Below are positions 1 through 7,820 of a stretch of 28,426 bases of DNA, piece after piece; the first letter of the stretch is position 1, and each line of letters opens with the position of its first letter. Made by a program: the position numbers and the translations under genes. The stretch spans positions 1 to 28,426 of the forward strand of contig CAYMFM010000049.1 of NCBI GenBank assembly GCA_964389685.1. The letters are read 5' to 3'. This DNA comes from G020353115 sp964389685. GTDB lineage: Bacteria; Bacteroidota; Bacteroidia; Bacteroidales; VadinHA17. The notes under the pieces are model-generated. The model saw only the letters and a program-made list of their open reading frames with translations, was not told the origin of the DNA and did not search any database.

Positions 1-196
1 ATATCAATTATGTATCGTCATTATTCATGCTGAATGCATGAATAATTCGGGTTAACAGGATACAACATGACCCTGCTGAGGAAATAAAACGTGGATAAAT
101 CCGGCTTGAGTTTTGGTCGGGCCAACCTCACCGGTTGCACGACTGGATAATCTATTCCATGGTTAACGGTGCATGGAAGGTAGCACGACTTGCTCC
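1..196. other. Intergenic region downstream of glnA
   Basis: No gene is visible here. Two small inverted repeats can be seen. One has 9-bp arms, TTATTCATG at 21-29 and CATGAATAA at 37-45. The other has 7-bp arms, TTCCATG at 155-161 and CATGGAA at 172-178. Neither is followed by a T-run on the minus strand, so neither is a convincing intrinsic terminator for the glutamine synthetase gene that ends at 197. The left edge of the window cuts whatever lies beyond. Confidence 0.4.
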
Positions 197-1702
197 CTAA
201 CAGTAATGAATATATTGCAGTACAAGCTGATGAATCTCCTCGTCTTTTCCGAAAAGCCGCTCGCTCAAATCCTTATCATCATAGGATTTTAAACTGCTGA
301 TCACCTTGTCAATTGTCCCTTTTGGGAAAATACCATCCTGTTCAAAAAAGGATCTCTTTTTTTCCAGTGCTTCTGCAGATTCCCAACACGAACCCGGCAG
401 GTGAGCATACTTTTCAACTCCCGGTTTATTACGTATATCAGAAATATCTATATCAACATAAAGATCTTCCGCTACCTTCTCTCCATCCTCCATCTTTAAT
501 CCATGCCAGGTGGCTACAATCAAACCGGCCAGAAGATTATGAATATTGGCAGATCCATCCGGTGCACGAAGCTCTATCGATTGCCTGGGAGGAAAAACCT
601 CGTATTCATCCACTGCGTTTGGATTTGCATCACTGGTCATATTCCCCGTTCCCAACCATCCGAGAGGAACCCTGACCAGGACAGACCGATTCCGGTCACC
701 CCAGCAAACCGTTGTGGGTGCTTCCTGCTTGGGTACCAACCGCAAATAGGATGTTGGTATGGTGTTTCCAAATGCAGTGAGCGCATCGGAAAGGTCAAGA
801 ATACCTGCAATCATGCGCCTGGCAGTTGAACTCAGTCCCTCATCTCCAACCATCACATTCATACCCTCCTTTTCAAGCAACATGTGAATATGAAGTCCGC
901 TTCCCGCTTTTCCTACCGTTATCTTTGGAGCAAAACTTACCTCCACCCCGTACCGGTAACTTAAATTTCGGATGATCCATTTTGCAATGATAAGCTGCTC
1001 AGCGGCATCCTCAACCGGCTGGGCTAAAAATTCAATCTCATGCTGCTCAAAATCTTCATCTTCAATTGAAAAACTTCCAACCTCCCCATGCCCATACTTG
1101 ATCTTCCCTCCTGCCTGAGCAATCAGTTTCATCGCTTCCATTCTCAAGTCTTCGAATTTCGCAAAGGGAATCGATTGATGATACCCTTTTTGATCCACCA
1201 GAGGATAAAATTCATCGTGTGGACTATTTACATAATACTCCAGCTCTCCCAGCGCTTTGAACGTATAACCCGTCTCCTTTCGGAATAGCTGATATACCTT
1301 GCGCAGGATGTTTTCAGGAGAGCTTGCTAACGGGCTACCATCACCGGTATAAAAAGAACATAAAATATCCAGTGAAGGCACATCGGTAAAGGGATTGAGA
1401 AAAGCCGTATTAAACCTTGGAATGACATAGAGGTCACTTGAACCGGCACTGATATACGGGAACAGACTAGAACCATCTACTCGTTCTCCGGTGGTCAATA
1501 CCTGGTCAAGATGCTCCAGACTGGAAATCACAAAATTCAGGGCCTTCAGTTTACCGTCTTCAGCAACATACCTGAAATTTAAGAAGCGAATCCCCTTATG
1601 CTCGATAAAACGTATTAAATCTTTCTTGGTAAACTCTTCCGGTGGTTTCTTGAGAAACTGAACCAGCTCATTCGGGTTCAGCGAGAGATCAGACTCGGTC
1701 AT
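197..1702 (-). CDS. glnA: Glutamine synthetase (GlnA-type)
   Basis: Cytoplasmic ATP-dependent ligase that makes glutamine from glutamate and ammonia. The 501-residue protein has the GS beta-grasp segment with GERVDGSSL (72-80), metal-binding glutamates in LGELEYYV (E153, E155), E207 in GHGEVG, GSGLHIHM (about 267-274), RLVPKQEAP (321-329), NRSVLVRVP (338-346) and SIELRAPDG (375-383). It is longer than E. coli GlnA (469) and has an insertion after NRSVLVRVP, as in the ~500-residue forms typical of Bacteroidales. EDLYVDI aligns with the adenylylation-site region NLYDLP of enteric enzymes, so Y415 occupies the modified position; whether it is modified here is unknown. It lies 112 bp downstream of valS on the same strand with no clear promoter between them, so read-through is possible. 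Function as a true glutamine synthetase is likely; a role with another amine is a minor alternative. Confidence 0.92.
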   Translation of the reverse strand: MTESDLSLNPNELVQFLKKPPEEFTKKDLIRFIEHKGIRFLNFRYVAEDGKLKALNFVISSLEHLDQVLTTGERVDGSSLFPYISAGSSDLYVIPRFNTAFLNPFTDVPSLDILCSFYTGDGSPLASSPENILRKVYQLFRKETGYTFKALGELEYYVNSPHDEFYPLVDQKGYHQSIPFAKFEDLRMEAMKLIAQAGGKIKYGHGEVGSFSIEDEDFEQHEIEFLAQPVEDAAEQLIIAKWIIRNLSYRYGVEVSFAPKITVGKAGSGLHIHMLLEKEGMNVMVGDEGLSSTARRMIAGILDLSDALTAFGNTIPTSYLRLVPKQEAPTTVCWGDRNRSVLVRVPLGWLGTGNMTSDANPNAVDEYEVFPPRQSIELRAPDGSANIHNLLAGLIVATWHGLKMEDGEKVAEDLYVDIDISDIRNKPGVEKYAHLPGSCWESAEALEKKRSFFEQDGIFPKGTIDKVISSLKSYDDKDLSERLFGKDEEIHQLVLQYIHYC

Positions 1703-1814
1703 GTTGTTCCTTGTTGGTGAAAAGGATTATAAAAATAAGTAATTTAATGGTATCTTTTTACTCACCGAATGGATTTGAAATATGTTAAAAAACAGACCGG
1801 TAAACCTGAAAACA

Positions 1815-4484
1815 TTAATCCGTATTCGCCTGTTTTTTGATGTGGGCAATTCGCTCTTCCAGAACCTTGATCTTTGCTTCAGCATCCGATTTTTTCTTTT
1901 TCTCTACCTCCACTACCTTTTCGGGGGCATTCTGTACAAAATTCCGGTTCTCCAGTTTTTTCAATACAGTTTTCAAAAATCCCCGGGTATAAGAAAGTTC
2001 AGATGCCAGTTTTTCAAGCTCTTCCTCAACCTTTAAAGGTTCCCCTATCGGAATATAGAATTCCGTCGTTTGTATGATAAAGCTTACGGCATGGTCCATC
2101 TTTTCCGAAATGAAGTTGATCTCCTGCAGGTAACAAAGTTTTCTAAGGATCTCCCCAAACCGATTATCATAAACCTTCTCTTCCTCTTTTACATACAGAG
2201 ATAACCATTCCTTAGCGGGAAGATTATTCTCTTTTCTGATCGTCCGTATGGCACTGACTGTCTCTTTTGTTTTTTCAAACCGGTTTAACATCTTCAGGTT
2301 GTATGTTCCCGGCTCAGGCATCGGAGCAACGGCAATAAAATCCTCAATCGCCCTGTCTCCGATCAAATGCCATATCTCTTCTGTGATAAATGGCATGAAC
2401 GGATGAAGCAGTTTCAATAACTTTTCAATGAACTCAATGGTCACCTGATACGTCTTATGATCGATTGGATGGCGATAAGCAGGTTTAATGATCTCAAGAT
2501 ACCAGGATGAAAATTCATCCCAAAACAGTTTATAGAGTGTCATTAATGCTTCTGAGAGACGGTACCGTGAAAATTGTTCATCCAGGATCTCAATCACCTG
2601 GTTCAGCTTGCCTGTAAACCATTCAATCGCTAAAGCTGAAGCCCTGGGCTGTTCAATCTGATCATCAACATCCCAACTTCTAATTAACCGGAACGCGTTC
2701 CAGATCTTGTTCCCGAAATTTCTTCCCTGTTCCGTAAGGCTTGTATCAAACAACAGATCATTCCCTGCAGGAGAGCATAACAACATGCCGACACGAACCC
2801 CATCAGCACCATATTTTTTAATCAACTCAAGGGGTTCCGGTGAATTTCCAAGAGACTTCGACATCTTCTGGCCGATCTTGTCCCGGACAATACCGGTGAG
2901 ATAAACATTATGAAACGGTTTCTCACCCATGTATTCATACCCGGCAATGATCATCCTGGCAACCCAAAAAAACAGGATTTCAGGAGCTGTAACCAGATCG
3001 TTTGTCGGATAGTAATACTGAATATCCGGATTTCCAGGATTTCGAATACCGTCAAAAACCGAAATTGGCCATAGCCAGGAGGAAAACCAGGTGTCCAGAA
3101 CATCCTCATCCTGCCTCAAATCATCGGCTGTTAATGAGTCATTACCCGTCTTTTCCCGCGCCGTCACAAGGGCTTCTTCACGCGTTCCTGCCACAACAAA
3201 GTTTTCACCCGAAGGCAGAACCATCCCGGAAGGCAGATAATATGCAGGAATTCGGTGTCCCCACCACAACTGACGGGAGATACACCAATCCCTCACATTC
3301 TCCATCCAATGGCGATAAATGTTCTTGAACTTCGGTGGATAGAGCTTTACCTGACCATCCATTACACTCTCTAACGCAGGTATAGCAAGCTCCTTCATCC
3401 GTAAAAACCATTGAAGCGATAGTTTGGGTTCAATTACAGCATCAGTACGCTCCGAATAACCCACCTTGTTGATGTAATCCTCTGTTTTAACAACATGTCC
3501 CTCCTTCTCCAGTGCCCGCATGATAAGCTCCCGGGCAGTAAACCGGTCTTCCCCGATAAATAGTCCCGCTCTTTCATTCAGCGTACCATCATCATTGAAG
3601 ATGTCGATCACTTCCAGGTTATGTTTTATCCCGATTTCATAGTCGTTTTCATCGTGTGCCGGTGTAATCTTCAATACTCCTGTTCCAAATTCACGATCGA
3701 CATATTTATCGGTAATGACCGGCACAGATCGATTCAACAACGGAATCAATACCCTTTTTCCATGAAGGTGCTTATAGCGTTCATCTTCCGGGTGCACGCA
3801 AACTGCTGTATCACCGAGGATCGTTTCCGGTCTGGTTGTGGCGATGGTAAGCCACTCATCCCGATTCAATGCCATTCTGTACCGCACATAATACAGCTTC
3901 GATTCTACCTCCCTGTAAACCACCTCCTCATCAGATACAGCCGTTTTAGCACTGGGATCCCAGTTGACCATCCGAATACCCCGGTAAATATTCCCTTTCC
4001 TGTACAAATCGATAAATACCCTGATGACACTTTCCGAAAGATCATCATCCATGGTGAATTTTGTGCGATCCCAATCACAGGATGCACCAAGCTTCTTCAG
4101 TTGTTCAAGAATGATCCCGCCGTGCTTGTTTCTCCATTCCCAGGCATGTTCCAGAAATTCCTCCCGTGTTATACCCGATTTGTCAATACCTTTCTCCCTT
4201 AAATGGGCAACAACCCTTGCTTCAGTAGCAATGGAAGCATGATCGGTACCGGGTAACCATAGTGTGTTTTTCCCCTGCATCCGTGCCCGTCGCACCAGGA
4301 TGTCCTGAATGGTATTGTTTAACATATGCCCCATATGCAATACACCGGTAACATTGGGAGGTGGTATTACAATGGTAAACGGTTCTCTCTCATCCGGCAC
4401 AGACCGAAAAATACCTTTTTCAATCCAGTGCTGATACCATTTATCTTCCGTTTGCGAAGGATCGTATTTTGACGGGATGTTCAT
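1815..4484 (-). CDS. valS: Valine--tRNA ligase
   Basis: Class Ia aminoacyl-tRNA synthetase that charges tRNA(Val). The Rossmann-fold signature appears as PPPNVTGVLHMGHML, the valyl-specific segment as LPGTDHASIATE, and the second signature as KMSKSLGN. An editing (CP1) domain lies between them, then an anticodon-binding domain, and the protein ends in a charged coiled-coil arm (KVVEVEKKKKSDAEAKIKVLEERIAHIKKQ), typical of ValS. The reading frame stays open to an ATG at 4517, but the first 11 residues (MGQKIENLLLA) are not part of the family. Homologues begin at MNIPSKYDP, so the ATG at 4484 is chosen. A promoter-like element at 4532-4539 would allow either start. It is divergent from the efflux operon and followed by glnA. 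Confidence 0.95.
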   Translation of the reverse strand: MNIPSKYDPSQTEDKWYQHWIEKGIFRSVPDEREPFTIVIPPPNVTGVLHMGHMLNNTIQDILVRRARMQGKNTLWLPGTDHASIATEARVVAHLREKGIDKSGITREEFLEHAWEWRNKHGGIILEQLKKLGASCDWDRTKFTMDDDLSESVIRVFIDLYRKGNIYRGIRMVNWDPSAKTAVSDEEVVYREVESKLYYVRYRMALNRDEWLTIATTRPETILGDTAVCVHPEDERYKHLHGKRVLIPLLNRSVPVITDKYVDREFGTGVLKITPAHDENDYEIGIKHNLEVIDIFNDDGTLNERAGLFIGEDRFTARELIMRALEKEGHVVKTEDYINKVGYSERTDAVIEPKLSLQWFLRMKELAIPALESVMDGQVKLYPPKFKNIYRHWMENVRDWCISRQLWWGHRIPAYYLPSGMVLPSGENFVVAGTREEALVTAREKTGNDSLTADDLRQDEDVLDTWFSSWLWPISVFDGIRNPGNPDIQYYYPTNDLVTAPEILFFWVARMIIAGYEYMGEKPFHNVYLTGIVRDKIGQKMSKSLGNSPEPLELIKKYGADGVRVGMLLCSPAGNDLLFDTSLTEQGRNFGNKIWNAFRLIRSWDVDDQIEQPRASALAIEWFTGKLNQVIEILDEQFSRYRLSEALMTLYKLFWDEFSSWYLEIIKPAYRHPIDHKTYQVTIEFIEKLLKLLHPFMPFITEEIWHLIGDRAIEDFIAVAPMPEPGTYNLKMLNRFEKTKETVSAIRTIRKENNLPAKEWLSLYVKEEEKVYDNRFGEILRKLCYLQEINFISEKMDHAVSFIIQTTEFYIPIGEPLKVEEELEKLASELSYTRGFLKTVLKKLENRNFVQNAPEKVVEVEKKKKSDAEAKIKVLEERIAHIKKQANTD

Positions 4485-4531
4485 TGCAAGTAACAGGTTT
4501 TCAATTTTCTGCCCCATTCAAAACAAAGATG

Positions 4532-4539
4532 CAAAATTA
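4532..4539 (-). promoter_or_regulatory. Candidate valS promoter (-7 element)
   Basis: On the minus strand this reads TAATTTTG, an exact match to the Bacteroidota -7 consensus TAnnTTTG. The nearest upstream TTG (4555-4557) is only 15 nt away, shorter than the usual 19-21, so the -33 part is weak. Transcription would start near 4527, about 43 nt before the preferred valS start codon. Confidence 0.45.
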
Positions 4540-4585
4540 AAATTTTAAATCATACAAAAACATACGGCTTTCAATATTTTCAAGG

Positions 4586-4604
4586 TTTCAGGGATTTCCT
4601 GAAA
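4586..4604. promoter_or_regulatory. Palindrome, candidate TetR operator
   Basis: Perfect 7-bp arms TTTCAGG and CCTGAAA are separated by 5 bp, a 19-bp palindrome in the intergenic region between the divergent valS and tetR genes. TetR-family repressors usually bind such palindromes next to their own gene. It sits about 40 bp upstream of the predicted -33 element of the tetR promoter and about 45 bp upstream of the valS -7 element, so it may serve either direction. Binding is inferred. Confidence 0.4.
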
Positions 4605-4641
4605 TACAATACCAGAAAATTCATAATATTCACAAGAAAAC

Positions 4642-4672
4642 TTGGAAAACTAAATAAGTTTTTTCATTTTTG
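4642..4672 (+). promoter_or_regulatory. Promoter of the TetR-efflux operon
   Basis: TTG at 4642-4644, a 20-nt spacer, then CATTTTTG at 4665-4672, one mismatch from the Bacteroidota -7 consensus TAnnTTTG. The spacing is the same as at the mltF and blaI promoters in this window. Transcription should start near 4677, giving a leader of about 19 nt before the tetR ATG. Confidence 0.55.
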
Positions 4673-4695
4673 CCCGACAAAATAGAACAAACTCA

Positions 4696-5322
4696 ATGAA
4701 AAGACGCGAAAGGATTATTGAAGAAGCCCTGAAACTATTCATGAAATATGGTATACGGAACATTACCATGGATGAGCTGGCAAAACATCTCGGGATTTCA
4801 AAGCGTACCATTTATGAGTACTTCAAGGATAAGGATTCGCTTCTGCTCCATTGCGTTAAATCCCTTGCTTCTGATCAGAAGAACCGAATTAATCACATTA
4901 TAAAGACCTCCCCTCATATGATTGATTCGATCTATCAGATCATTGCGGAAAAATCGGCATTAATGCGAAACCTCAATCCCCTGTTCATGGAAGATATGCG
5001 GAAGTATCATCCTGCCATATTCAAACTGATCCATAAGCGCGACGAACTGGAGGATATCAGCCTGACCGAGCAGTTACTGATTAATGGAATAGAGGAAGGG
5101 ATATTTCTCCCGGAGATCAATACAGGTTTGGTTACCCGGTTTATGCAGGAGATGTTCCGTTTGTTCGGCGATAGTGAGGTCTTCCCGTTCGAATTGTATG
5201 ACCGAACGGAAATGCTGGACAATATCTTTATGATCTTTATTCGGGGATTATGTACAGCAAATGGTTTTGAGATCCTTGAACGCTACAAGCACGTTGATCA
5301 TACCCAAACACCTGAATTATAA
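4696..5322 (+). CDS. TetR/AcrR family transcriptional regulator
   Basis: DNA-binding regulator of 208 residues. The N-terminal TetR helix-turn-helix is clear: ALKLFMKYGIRNITMDELAK followed by HLGISKRTIYEYFKDKDSLL, about residues 11-50. The remaining C-terminal helical domain would bind the ligand and dimerise, and it is divergent as usual for the family. It is the first gene of a five-gene run encoding a tripartite efflux system, 39 bp upstream of the TolC-like gene. The natural inference is that it represses its own operon until an inducing compound binds. A 19-bp palindrome at 4586-4604 is a candidate operator. The inducer cannot be read from the sequence. Confidence 0.9.
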   Translation: MKRRERIIEEALKLFMKYGIRNITMDELAKHLGISKRTIYEYFKDKDSLLLHCVKSLASDQKNRINHIIKTSPHMIDSIYQIIAEKSALMRNLNPLFMEDMRKYHPAIFKLIHKRDELEDISLTEQLLINGIEEGIFLPEINTGLVTRFMQEMFRLFGDSEVFPFELYDRTEMLDNIFMIFIRGLCTANGFEILERYKHVDHTQTPEL

Positions 5323-5361
5323 ATAGACGAATTTCAAAACAATGCATATTTACAATCACTC

Positions 5362-6699
5362 ATGAGAACAATTATCAGATCGATTCTGGCAGGCATGTTA
5401 CTTTTTCCCGTCTCCCTCATCGCACAGGAAAAACCCTCACCAATGTCTCTGACAATCGATGAGGCGTTAAGCCTGGCAATAGAGAACAGCAAGACATTAA
5501 TAAATGCCAGACAGGAAGTAATTATTGCCAGGAGAAATTACCTCGAAAACCTGGCCGTAGGATTACCACAAATTTCCAGTTCGGCATCACTCAATGATAA
5601 CCTTAAGCTGATGACCCAGTTGATCCCTGCCGAATTTTTTGGCGGAGAGCCCGGTACCTATATCCCCGTACAATTCGGAACAAAGTTCAATGCATCCTAT
5701 GGGATTTACGCTTCCCAGATGCTTTTTAACGGTGCTTTGTATGTCGGGTTAAAAACCTTACAGCTCCTTGAGCAATTATCTGAACAGAGTCTTGAAAAAT
5801 CAGAAATGGATCTGAAAAAATCGGTCATGAGCAACTACTTCCTGATCCTGATATCGGAGGAATCAAAGAAAATTCTTGAAAACAACGTGGAAAATTTAAA
5901 CCGCATTCTGCTTCAGACCGAAAAGATGCAGCAGGTGGGCATGCGGGAAGAGATCGATGTGGATAAAATCTCGGTCTCTGTATCCATGCTGGAAAATAAC
6001 CAGCAGTCGACTGACCTGAATACCGAATTGAACTATAACCTCCTGCGTTTTCAGCTTGGAATCGATCCCGACACTCCATTGAAGCTGACCAGTAGTCTGG
6101 AGGAGATCCTTTCAAGGTATAGCAGTGATATTCTCCTGAATCAGGATTTTGTCATCGAAAACCACATTGACTATCGAATACTCAAAACACAGGAACAGGT
6201 TGCCGAAAAGAAACTTAAAATTGAAAAAACCGCTTATTTGCCAACCCTTTCCGGTTTTTACTCCTATTCACGGATGGGCATGGACAATGACCTTAATTTC
6301 GATTCCTGGTATCCCACTTCTATGATTGGTTTACAGCTCGACGTGCCCATCTTTAACAGTGGAATAAAATACCAGAAAATTAAAAAAGCACAAATTGGAA
6401 TTGAAATGGCACGAACCAATACGGCCATGGTATCTGATCAGCTACGGCTGACCGAGAAGCAGCTGCGCAGCAACCTGCGGATAGCAAAAGATAAGTTCCA
6501 TAGCCAGAGTGAAAACATTGAGGTAGCGGAACGGATTGTCGAAAATACACAGAAAAAATACGAACAGGGTATGGCTTCCGTTTTTGACCTGATACAGGCA
6601 AACAACGATTACCTGATGACAGAGGGAGATTACCTGAATGCCGTGTTTGAGTTGCTCACCGCACAAATGGAGCTGGATGTCTTATTTAACAACAATTAA
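5362..6699 (+). CDS. TolC family outer membrane efflux protein
   Basis: Outer-membrane channel of a tripartite efflux pump, 445 residues. A signal peptide (about residues 1-21, ending ...SLIAQ) is followed by two outer-membrane efflux (OEP) repeats of long coiled-coil helices. The family-typical start LTIDEALSLAIENSKTL is present near residue 30, and the second repeat ends with KYEQGMASVFDLIQANNDYL, a common pattern in TolC-like proteins. Length is normal for the family. It sits between the TetR regulator and the adaptor lipoprotein (12 bp away), so it should be the dedicated exit duct for the RND pump encoded downstream. Confidence 0.93.
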   Translation: MRTIIRSILAGMLLFPVSLIAQEKPSPMSLTIDEALSLAIENSKTLINARQEVIIARRNYLENLAVGLPQISSSASLNDNLKLMTQLIPAEFFGGEPGTYIPVQFGTKFNASYGIYASQMLFNGALYVGLKTLQLLEQLSEQSLEKSEMDLKKSVMSNYFLILISEESKKILENNVENLNRILLQTEKMQQVGMREEIDVDKISVSVSMLENNQQSTDLNTELNYNLLRFQLGIDPDTPLKLTSSLEEILSRYSSDILLNQDFVIENHIDYRILKTQEQVAEKKLKIEKTAYLPTLSGFYSYSRMGMDNDLNFDSWYPTSMIGLQLDVPIFNSGIKYQKIKKAQIGIEMARTNTAMVSDQLRLTEKQLRSNLRIAKDKFHSQSENIEVAERIVENTQKKYEQGMASVFDLIQANNDYLMTEGDYLNAVFELLTAQMELDVLFNNN

Positions 6700-6711
6700 A
6701 AACCAAATAGC

Positions 6712-7779
6712 ATGAACAGAAACCGTAACTTAATTTTTGCTCTCGTGATTCCCGCCGGTATTATACTTACCGGATGCAACCAGAGCCCGGACACCAAAAG
6801 CAAAGAAGAGAGTACCGGCACATCTTCGGAACGGATTCAACCGGTACGGGTTATGAAAATCGATTATGCGGAAATAGCGAGAGCAGAAGAGCTCACGGCA
6901 ACCATACAACCCTTTGAGGAAACCAACCTTGCCCCTGCTTTGCAGGGAAGGATCCGTTCCATCAACGTCGATGTAAATGACCGTGTCAGGGAAGGTAAGG
7001 TGCTAGTGGAAATGGACCGTACCCAATATAACCAGACTAAAGTACAATACCAAACCCTGAAAAAGGATTTGGCACGAATGGATACCCTCCTCCAGTATGG
7101 TTCAATAACCCGGCAGGTATACGACCAGCAGAAATCAGCGGTTGAAATGCAGGAGTTGATATTAGCCAACCTTGAGGAAAACACCCAGTTAAAAGCACCC
7201 TATTCAGGAATTATCACCGGCAGGTACTACAATGAAGGAGAACTCTTCTCTCCCACACCCAACTCCCCTTCAGGGAAACCAGCCATTGTTACCCTGATGA
7301 AGATTGACCGGTTAAAGGTATATGTCAGTTTGCCCGAAGAATACCTTCCCCACGTTACCAGGGGACTACCAGCTATACTCAAAACGGATGTATATCCGGA
7401 AAAGGAATTCCAGGGTAAAGTGTTCAGAATCTATCCCACCATTGATGCAACATCGAAAACTTTCCATGTGGAGATACATATTCCCAATGATGATGAAGCG
7501 TTGCGTCCGGGAATGTTCGCCCGTGTCAATCTCATCCTAGGGAAGAGAAAAGCAATTGTTGTACCGGCTATTACCGTGATGCAGCAGCCGGGCACCAATG
7601 ACAAATATGTATTCATCAATAACGGGGGTGTGGCACAAAAGGTCTTTGTCCGGATCGGAGAACGGTATGATGAACAACTTGAGATCATTTCAGACCAGCT
7701 CAGGGGAGGTGAAGAACTTATTTTTGCCGGACAGAACAGACTGGAAGACCATGATTCACTGAGAATTGTCACCCAATAA
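6712..7779 (+). CDS. RND efflux periplasmic adaptor (membrane fusion protein)
   Basis: Periplasmic adaptor that bridges the inner-membrane RND pump and the TolC-like channel; 355 residues. The N-terminus is a lipoprotein signal with lipobox LTGC (Cys22), so the protein is expected to be lipid-anchored. Next comes a biotinyl/lipoyl-like half (NLAPALQGRIRSINVDVNDRV), a short alpha-hairpin (about 110-155), the second lipoyl half (TQLKAPYSGIITGRYYNEGE), a beta-barrel and a membrane-proximal domain near the C-terminus (EELIFAGQNRLEDHD). The short hairpin and layout fit the HlyD/AcrA family. It lies 12 bp after the TolC gene and 41 bp before the pump gene. Confidence 0.93.
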   Translation: MNRNRNLIFALVIPAGIILTGCNQSPDTKSKEESTGTSSERIQPVRVMKIDYAEIARAEELTATIQPFEETNLAPALQGRIRSINVDVNDRVREGKVLVEMDRTQYNQTKVQYQTLKKDLARMDTLLQYGSITRQVYDQQKSAVEMQELILANLEENTQLKAPYSGIITGRYYNEGELFSPTPNSPSGKPAIVTLMKIDRLKVYVSLPEEYLPHVTRGLPAILKTDVYPEKEFQGKVFRIYPTIDATSKTFHVEIHIPNDDEALRPGMFARVNLILGKRKAIVVPAITVMQQPGTNDKYVFINNGGVAQKVFVRIGERYDEQLEIISDQLRGGEELIFAGQNRLEDHDSLRIVTQ

Positions 7780-7820
7780 ACCCATAGCACCTATTTTCAA
7801 TCCCCAAATACAAGAACAAC

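Noticed and set aside
21..45. Inverted repeat as a glnA terminator
   Set aside because: The stem is A/T-rich with a 7-nt loop and no T-run follows on the minus strand.
1784..1840. AAAAAACAG/CTGTTTTTT repeat at the valS end as a terminator
   Set aside because: The arms are about 35 nt apart and one lies within the valS coding sequence; the pairing is mostly A-T.
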